Assembly: GCF_000313135.1 (NCBI RefSeq)
Contig: NW_004457453.1
Span: forward strand, 312,801-350,016
From: Acanthamoeba castellanii str. Neff
Taxonomy: Eukaryota > Discosea > Longamoebia > Acanthamoebidae
DNA: 37,216 nt
Direction of reading: 5' to 3'
This document shows, one piece after another, positions 31,844-37,216 of this stretch; position 1 is the first letter of the stretch, and every line of letters starts with the position of its first letter. A program made the translations under genes and the position numbers. Under the pieces are notes generated by a model. That model worked only from the letters and a program-made list of their open reading frames with translations, did no database searches and was not told where the DNA came from.

Positions 31844-32878
31844 TTAGAAATCCTCCGAGGTGGTGAAGACGCGGCTGTTCTCCTGCTTGGACGAGACGCC
31901 GGCCTTGGCATACTCGCCGACGCGGCGTTCGAAGAAGTTGGTCTTGCCCTCGAGGGAGATAAGCTCCATCCACGGGAACGGGTTGGTCTGGTTGTAGTGC
32001 TTCTCGCAGCCGAGGGCGGCGAGGAGGCGGTCGGCCACGAACTCGATGTACTGGCACATGAGGTCGGCGTTCATGCCGATGAGGGCCACGGGCAGCGACT
32101 CGGTCACGAATTCCTTCTCAATCTCGACGGCCTCGAGGATGATCTGCTTGGGCACGTCGGTCGAGGGCTTGTTTACGAGCATGGTGTAGAGGAGGCAGGC
32201 GAAGTCGCAGTGGAGGCCCTCATCGCGGCTGATCATCTCGTTACTGAAGGCGAGGCCGGGCATGAGGCCGCGCTTCTTGAGCCAGAAGATGGAGCAGAAG
32301 CTGCCGGAGAAGAAGATGCCCTCGACGGCGGCGAATCCAATGAGGCGCTCGGCGAAGGTCTCGACACCCTCCTTGTTGATCCACTTCATGGCCCAATCGG
32401 CCTTCTTCTTGACCGAGGGCACGGTCTCGATGGCGCGGAAGAGGTGGTCCTTCTCGATGGGGTCCTTGACGTAGGTGTCGATGAGGAGCGAGTACATCTC
32501 GGAGTGGATGTTCTCGATGGCGATTTGGAAGCCGTAGAAGCAGCGCGCCTCGGGCACCTGCACCTCCTTCATGAAGCGGCCGGCGAGATTCTCGGCCACG
32601 ATGCCGTCGCTGGCGGCGAAGAAGGCCAGGACGTGCTTGATGAAGTGCCTCTCGTCGTTGCTGAGCGATTCCCAGTGCTTCATGTCGGAGCTCAGATCGA
32701 CTTCCTCGGCCGTCCAGAAGGAGGCCTCGGCCTTCTTGTACATCTCCCAGATGCGCTGGTAGCGGATGGGGAACAGCACGAATCGGTTGGGGTTCTCCTC
32801 GAGCAGCGGCTCGGGCGTTCGCGGCTTCTTCTTGGCCAGCTGGAGGGCTTCCTCGTCGATAATCCTCTTCGTGTTCAT
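31844..32878 (-). CDS. RRM2: Ribonucleoside-diphosphate reductase small subunit (R2, class Ia)
   Basis: Houses the di-iron/tyrosyl-radical cofactor that drives reduction of ribonucleotides to deoxyribonucleotides with the large subunit. Single exon, 344 aa, intronless in an intron-rich region. Metal ligands fit D91 (ASDG), E122 and H125 (ENIHSE), E186 (AAVEG), E220 and H223 (RDEGLH); the radical tyrosine is Y129 (EMYS). Other hallmarks are [34 protein letters not shown] and [14 protein letters not shown]. The protein ends FTTSEDF, the expected C-terminal peptide that docks on the large subunit. The start lies at the usual position for short-N-terminus R2 proteins; there is no KEN-box extension as in mammals. 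Upstream cell-cycle elements agree with S-phase expression. Confidence 0.97.
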   Translation of the reverse strand: MNTKRIIDEEALQLAKKKPRTPEPLLEENPNRFVLFPIRYQRIWEMYKKAEASFWTAEEVDLSSDMKHWESLSNDERHFIKHVLAFFAASDGIVAENLAGRFMKEVQVPEARCFYGFQIAIENIHSEMYSLLIDTYVKDPIEKDHLFRAIETVPSVKKKADWAMKWINKEGVETFAERLIGFAAVEGIFFSGSFCSIFWLKKRGLMPGLAFSNEMISRDEGLHCDFACLLYTMLVNKPSTDVPKQIILEAVEIEKEFVTESLPVALIGMNADLMCQYIEFVADRLLAALGCEKHYNQTNPFPWMELISLEGKTNFFERRVGEYAKAGVSSKQENSRVFTTSEDF

Positions 32879-32954
32879 GGTTGGTTGTGTTCTTCAATAC
32901 TGGTAGGTTGTGTGTGTTGTTTTTGTGGGCGAAGTTGATGCGTTGGAGAGTACT

Positions 32955-33009
32955 ACGCGTGATGGTGGTGTTGCCGCCAAAACAGTCACGAGCGCGAAAT
33001 GCCGCAAAC
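32955..33009 (-). promoter_or_regulatory. E2F/MCB-like cluster upstream of ribonucleotide reductase
   Basis: Read toward the gene there are TTTGCGGC (33008-33001), a perfect E2F consensus TTTCGCGC (32999-32992), TTTTGGCGGC (32982-32973) and ACGCGT (32960-32955), all 77-131 bp upstream of the ATG. E2F and MCB (ACGCGT) elements drive S-phase expression of ribonucleotide reductase in animals, plants and yeasts. Confidence 0.6.
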
Positions 33010-33745
33010 CGCCTTGTTGCCGTTATAAATGCCGTACTTTTTGATTCTTCGAAATAATTCCGAGGTAATGGGAAGAAGCCAGTATGTGAAGCTTCCCGAA
33101 CACAACAAACGCGGCGTGTGGTTCTTCGGTGCAGTGTCGAAGCACAAGATGTTTATCGTCGTAAGAAATTCGTCTATTTTATCAAGGTGGGCGTCGACAA
33201 AGGGAAAGTTAATGCTTGCTTGACACCTGCAGCCCAGTCCGTCCTGAAGAGACCCCTTGTGTCGCCGCGTTCGTCCCTTCTGGTGCGAGGTCGGTGTCTT
33301 CGTGAAGCTGTTGCCGAACCACCGCAGTGAGGTTAGCGGAGCGATGGTTGTCTTTGAGGGCTTGGTTGTTGGGGATGCCAACTCCGGCAGTTCGCTGGTG
33401 TTACGCCCACCCGGCCTCACCTTTCGTCAAACCAACCTAACGACCACGACGCAGTCGCCGTCTCCCTTTGTTTTCGTTTCTCATCCTGTCCCGTTGTGCG
33501 CGTGAGCACGTTGCGCGGTGAGAAGAAGGTACGAACGAGCTCATCGACAGCATCAGCATCATCATCATTTACGCCGATTCGGCGTGGCATTTCCTTCTTT
33601 TGAGCTTCTGTTATTTTTATGTTTGATTCTTTTGGCACTCTTTTTAGATCACGATCTTGGCTTGTCTCGTTCTCACATCATTTTTCTGTAGGGACAGCTG
33701 CCAATCGCTTGCGACTCTCGGCTCTGATTAGTCAAATCGGTAGCC
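33010..33745. other. Upstream region between ribonucleotide reductase and the myotubularin gene
   Basis: About 735 bp with lower GC. A TATA-like ATTTATAA (minus strand, about 33023-33030) may serve ribonucleotide reductase, although it lies upstream of the E2F-like sites. Open frames at 32986-33420 resemble no known protein. The T-rich stretch at 33590-33690 looks like a 5' UTR or leader intron of the myotubularin gene. Confidence 0.4.
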
Positions 33746-36700
33746 ATGCAGTATTCCTCTGTGCAGAAGGAGCTGCAGCTCTTCCTCGGTGGAGAGAAGT
33801 TGGTTGTACAAAATGGAGAGAAGGTGACCTACCAGTTCCTCATCGGCTCCTCGATCAAGAAAGAGAGCAAGGGACACTGCCGAATGTGGATCACCAACTA
33901 CCGCCTCCTCTTCTGCGGCAAAAACGACTCCCAGGTGCCCCCCCCCTTCCTATCTTGACAGCATTTTCTGCCCTCGCATTAACCAGTCGTTGCCTGGTTG
34001 CCCGGTGCAGAACGCCATCTCCGTTCCCCTCACCTGCATTCTACAAATCGAGGAGCTCAAGCACACAACGACGAACCCTTATGGAGGCGTACTCATGGTG
34101 TGCAAAGATTTCCGAACGATGGTGGTTCTCTTCACGAAGGAGAACAGCTTCAAACCCACGCTTAAGGTGCTGAAGAAGACCATACCGAAGAAAATGACCG
34201 ATCTCTTCTGCTACAAGAGTTTGGAGGTCCGATTTAAGAATCTTCCGACCTACCTCGACGGCTGGTTCGTGTACAACATGCAGGAGGAATTCTACAACCG
34301 ACAGAAGGTACCGTACATTTGCCCAAATGCACTCATTTTCATCTTTTTTGAAATAGTGAGTGTCATTGGTTGTCGGCGGAGTGAATTGCCACCGTGTAAG
34401 TGATTTTGTAGGCATGGGGGCACCTCATTTCTTCTTTAATTCATTGCCTCATTGCGTGTCGCCCTAGGTGTCGGACAAAGTGTGGAGCATCACGCCGGCC
34501 AACAGCGACTACAAACTCAACGAGAATCTTTCGGGCTCCTTCGTCGTCCCCGCCGACCTCGTCAAGACGGTGAAGGACTCGGACTTGAAGAAGAAGCTCA
34601 AGAACTCCCTGCTCACGCTGAGCTGGATGCACCCGGGCAGCAAGGGCTTCCTCGTGCGCCTGGACACCGTGCAATCGGCCAAGGGCAAGGGCAAGCCCAA
34701 GAAGGACGAGACCGACGGCGAGATCGAGGAGGCCGGGCAGCTGCAGTGCCTGCTCAACTCCCTCGGCTCGGCCAAGGCCAAGAAGAAGGTGTACCTGCTC
34801 GACACCGCCGGTTCTCCCTTCCTCCTCCAGCTGAAGAAGGCCAAGGTCACAGACAAGGTTGGTTGCGCCCTCTTCATTCTATCCACCAATCGACACAATC
34901 GGCACGTTTGCTCACGAAACGAGTTTCGATTGGGTGCCGAACATACGCAGGAGCGCGTGAGGCGGCCACGAGTGGAGTGGCTCGACGCGGACGACAGCGA
35001 CAGCGGCGGCGACAGCAGCGCCTCGATGTCGTCGGTGCGGGAGGACGTCACGGAGGGCGAGGAGTGCTTCGACTACTTCATCCCCGAGACGATGGACAAA
35101 AAAGAGGGCATCACGGAGGGTACCCTGGGCCTGCCGCAGCTCTCCGCCGTCAGGAAGAGCCTGCTCGAGCTCCGAGACGGCATCTGCACCTTCCACTCGC
35201 TCGGCGACAAGGTCATGCGCTACCGCTCCAAGGCCTCGGGCGAGATCAACGTCAAAGGTAACCGCCTCCTCGTGCCCCTTCCCCTCCCAATGAAAGCTGC
35301 TCGCGTCTGTGGTGCTCACCTCGGCATGCCAATGAAAACACACGACAGTGTTCGACCCACACACGGCCCAGTTCGCCACTGCCGACGTCGATTCGCTGCG
35401 CGATGGCACCGCCTCGCAGGGTCCGCAGAAGGACGGGGAGTGGATGGACCAGCTGCAGAACTCCAACTGGCTGCAGCAGATCCGCCACACGCTCAAGGCC
35501 TCGGCCGTCGTGCTCCGGCTCCTCGCCGCCGGCCACTCGGTGGTGCTCAAGCGGCTCCACAACCCGTCGTCCAGCGGCGTCTCGCAGGCTTCGGGCTCCA
35601 CGAGCGCGGTGGTCGCCGCGACCCCCTCGTCGTCGGGCTCCACCGAGCTGACCACCAAGAAGAAGGCCGAGGAGGAGGCCGAGGAAGAGGAAGACGATGA
35701 CGATTCGGGCGTGCACGAGGGCCTCTACTCGCTGCTCTCGCTCGTCCAGCTGTGCAGCGACCCCTTCTACCGCACCATCACCGGCTTCGCCGTCCTGGTG
35801 GAGAAGGAGTGGATGGCCTACGGCTACAAGTACGGCCAGAAGTTCCAGAAGCAGAAGAAGCCCACTGATCCCCTCTGCGCCACCTTCCTGCAGTTCATGG
35901 ACTGGTACGTTGGCGCGCACTCGGCGTGTCGTGTGTTGTCTGTTGCTTTTCAACACCCCCCCCCTTCCCTCTCCTTGTTCACCACCTGCAGCGTCTGGCA
36001 ACTGTGGAACAGCAGCCCGCAGTCCTTCGAGTTCAACGAGGACTTCCTGCTGTTCGTCATCGACAGCGTCTACGATTCTCGCTTCGGCACCTTCCTCGTC
36101 GAGAACGCCCGGGAGCGAGAGGAGGAGAAGATCAAGGACAAGGCACGCATTCTCCTCGTTCCGCTCACTCATCGTTCTCGTACTGACGTTGTTGGTTGTT
36201 ATTGGTTGTTGTTGTGTCCTCGCGCAGGCCGTGTCTCTGTGGTCGTTCACCAACGTGAACAAGGAGCAGTTCACCAACTCCTACTACGCTTCCCAGGCCA
36301 AGCCGCTCACCCAGTCCAAGAACCCTCCGAGCAAACGAGGTAAACCAAAAGCCCACGCTCGGCTCCATTGTTGACCCTCCGCGCTAATCTCTCTCTCTTC
36401 TCTCTCTTTTCAGGGGATGCGGGGGCGGAGGATGCACGTGGCGAGGCCATCGTGCCGCGCCTGGCGGAGGTGTGCCTGTGGAACGGGTACTTCCTGCGGT
36501 GGGCGTGCCAGGACGCGCTGCGCCAGGCCGTGGACGCCATCTCGGCCAAGTCCGAGGTGCAGTACTTTGCGCCGCTCGGCGGCGGCGTCGATTCGAGCTT
36601 CTCGGCGATCGGGCTGCACGTGGTGCCCAAGTCGATCAACAAGCTCGTGAGCGTGGCCAAGGAGATGGACCTGAGCAACAACTACCTGGACTCCTTCTCG

Positions 36701-37216
36701 CAGGAGCTGGCCAAGCTCACGCAGCTGCGCAAGCTCTGCCTGGCCGACAACTACATCACCACCGTGCCGTCGGCGCTCGTCGTGCAGATGAAGTACCTCA
36801 CCGAGCTCGACCTCAGCGGCAACCGCCTCATCGCCCTGCCGCCCGAGGTGGCGGCCCTCACCATGCTCAAGTCGCTCGTGGTGGACGAAAACGAGCTCAC
36901 GTCGCTGCCGCGCAGCATCAGCGAGTTGGTCAACCTCACGCACCTGTCGGCCTGCGGCAACCGGCTCAAGCACAGCCTGCCGGTCGCCATCGCCGCGCTG
37001 GGCAAGCTCACCAACCTGCTGCTGGACCGCAACGAGCTCGTCGAGGTGCCCGCCGAGATCATGCAGTCGCTCACCAAGCTCAAGAAGCTGAGCCTGGGCA
37101 ACAACCACCTCGCCGCCGACGGGTTCGCCGCCGAGGAGGTGGTCAAGATGCGCCAGCTCTCCTACCTCAACCTCGAGGGCAACGAGAGCGCCGCCTCGAC
37201 CATCCCGCGCCTCCAG
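33746..37216 (+). CDS. Catalytically dead myotubularin-like protein with C-terminal LRRs (3' partial)
   Basis: Myotubularins dephosphorylate PI3P and PI(3,5)P2; many are dead family members that regulate active ones. Exons 33746-33934, 34011-34307, 34468-34857, 34951-35257, 35349-35904, 35992-36142, 36228-36339 and 36414-end keep phase to 935 codons. An N-terminal PH-GRAM domain (KVTYQFLIGSSIKKESKGHC, MWITNYRLLFCG) precedes the phosphatase fold: WSITPANSDYKLNENLSGSF, WLQQIRHTLKASAVVLRLL, AAGHSVVL, then LCSDPFYRTITGFAVLVEKE and FNEDFLLFVIDSVYDSRFGTF, ending KAVSLWSFTN. The catalytic loop HCSDGWDR should follow AAGHSVVL but is replaced by a Ser-rich, then acidic, insert of about 50 residues. 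From about residue 745 there are LRRs (KYLTELDLSGNRLIALP; LTNLLLDRNELVEVPAEI). The intron at 36143 has a GC donor. The gene runs off the window. Confidence 0.88.
36143..36227 (+). other. GC-AG intron in the myotubularin gene
   Basis: The exon ends AAGGACAAG and the intron begins GCACGC and ends CGCGCAG. This join restores the family motif DKAVSLWSFTN exactly. A GT donor 18 bp downstream would also keep frame but would add six residues that do not fit the family. Confidence 0.65.

Noticed and set aside
31997..32938. Plus-strand open frame of over 300 codons opposite ribonucleotide reductase
   Set aside because: Antisense shadow of a highly conserved gene; no domain is recognisable.
32986..33420. 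Minus-strand open frame of 144 codons upstream of ribonucleotide reductase
   Set aside because: It lacks any recognisable motif and overlaps the candidate promoter elements; no splice-supported extension was found.

Overview
The window looks like nuclear DNA of a free-living amoebozoan, most likely Acanthamoeba or a close relative. This is inferred from the GC-rich and gene-dense layout, many short spliceosomal introns (most 50-120 nt) whose 5' sites are very often GTACGY, and an amoebozoan-style gene set (EF-hand NADPH oxidase, RhoGAP-kinase, F-box/ankyrin, LRR-myotubularin). No tRNA, rRNA, CRISPR or transposon was found. Exon models were built by hand from splice sites. For seven multi-exon genes the exon sum is an exact multiple of three, which supports the models; the exception is the NADPH oxidase, which is one base over.

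Layout, left to right. A 5'-truncated (+) RING/TRAF-zinc-finger protein with FG repeats and one NHL repeat (<88-1369) converges on a 14-exon (-) six-hairpin glycosidase (1422-5293). Next comes the most unusual locus, a 12-exon (-) gene (5495-11299; 1,609 aa) fusing an acyl-CoA-synthetase-like region, a long acidic linker, an F-box, ankyrin repeats and a C-terminal hydrophobic segment. TAF12 (11696-12971, +) and a 21-exon EF-hand NADPH oxidase (13557-18772, +) follow. Then three (-) genes: a HIR-like SPFH protein (18955-19902), an unrecognised nuclear-looking protein (20012-21171) and prohibitin-2 (21321-22739). Prohibitin-2 shares a 167-bp divergent promoter region with an unrecognised membrane protein (22907-23872, +). 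A large (-) kinase-RhoGAP fusion (23991-29332) is divergent from an intronless mucin-like type I membrane protein (29804-31570, +). The ribonucleotide reductase small subunit (31844-32878, -) has E2F/MCB-like sites upstream. The window ends inside a (+) myotubularin-LRR gene (33746->37216) that has lost the catalytic CX5R loop.

Themes: three genes are multi-domain fusions, and two contain enzyme-like regions that look inactivated: the AMP-binding region of the F-box fusion and the myotubularin domain. Adaptor modules (F-box, ankyrin, LRR) are joined to these folds, which suggests a lipid- or nucleotide-binding scaffold used for targeting rather than catalysis; that is inference. The genes do not form one pathway. 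The strongest candidate for an undescribed system is the AMP-binding-like/F-box/ankyrin/tail-anchor protein at 5495-11299.
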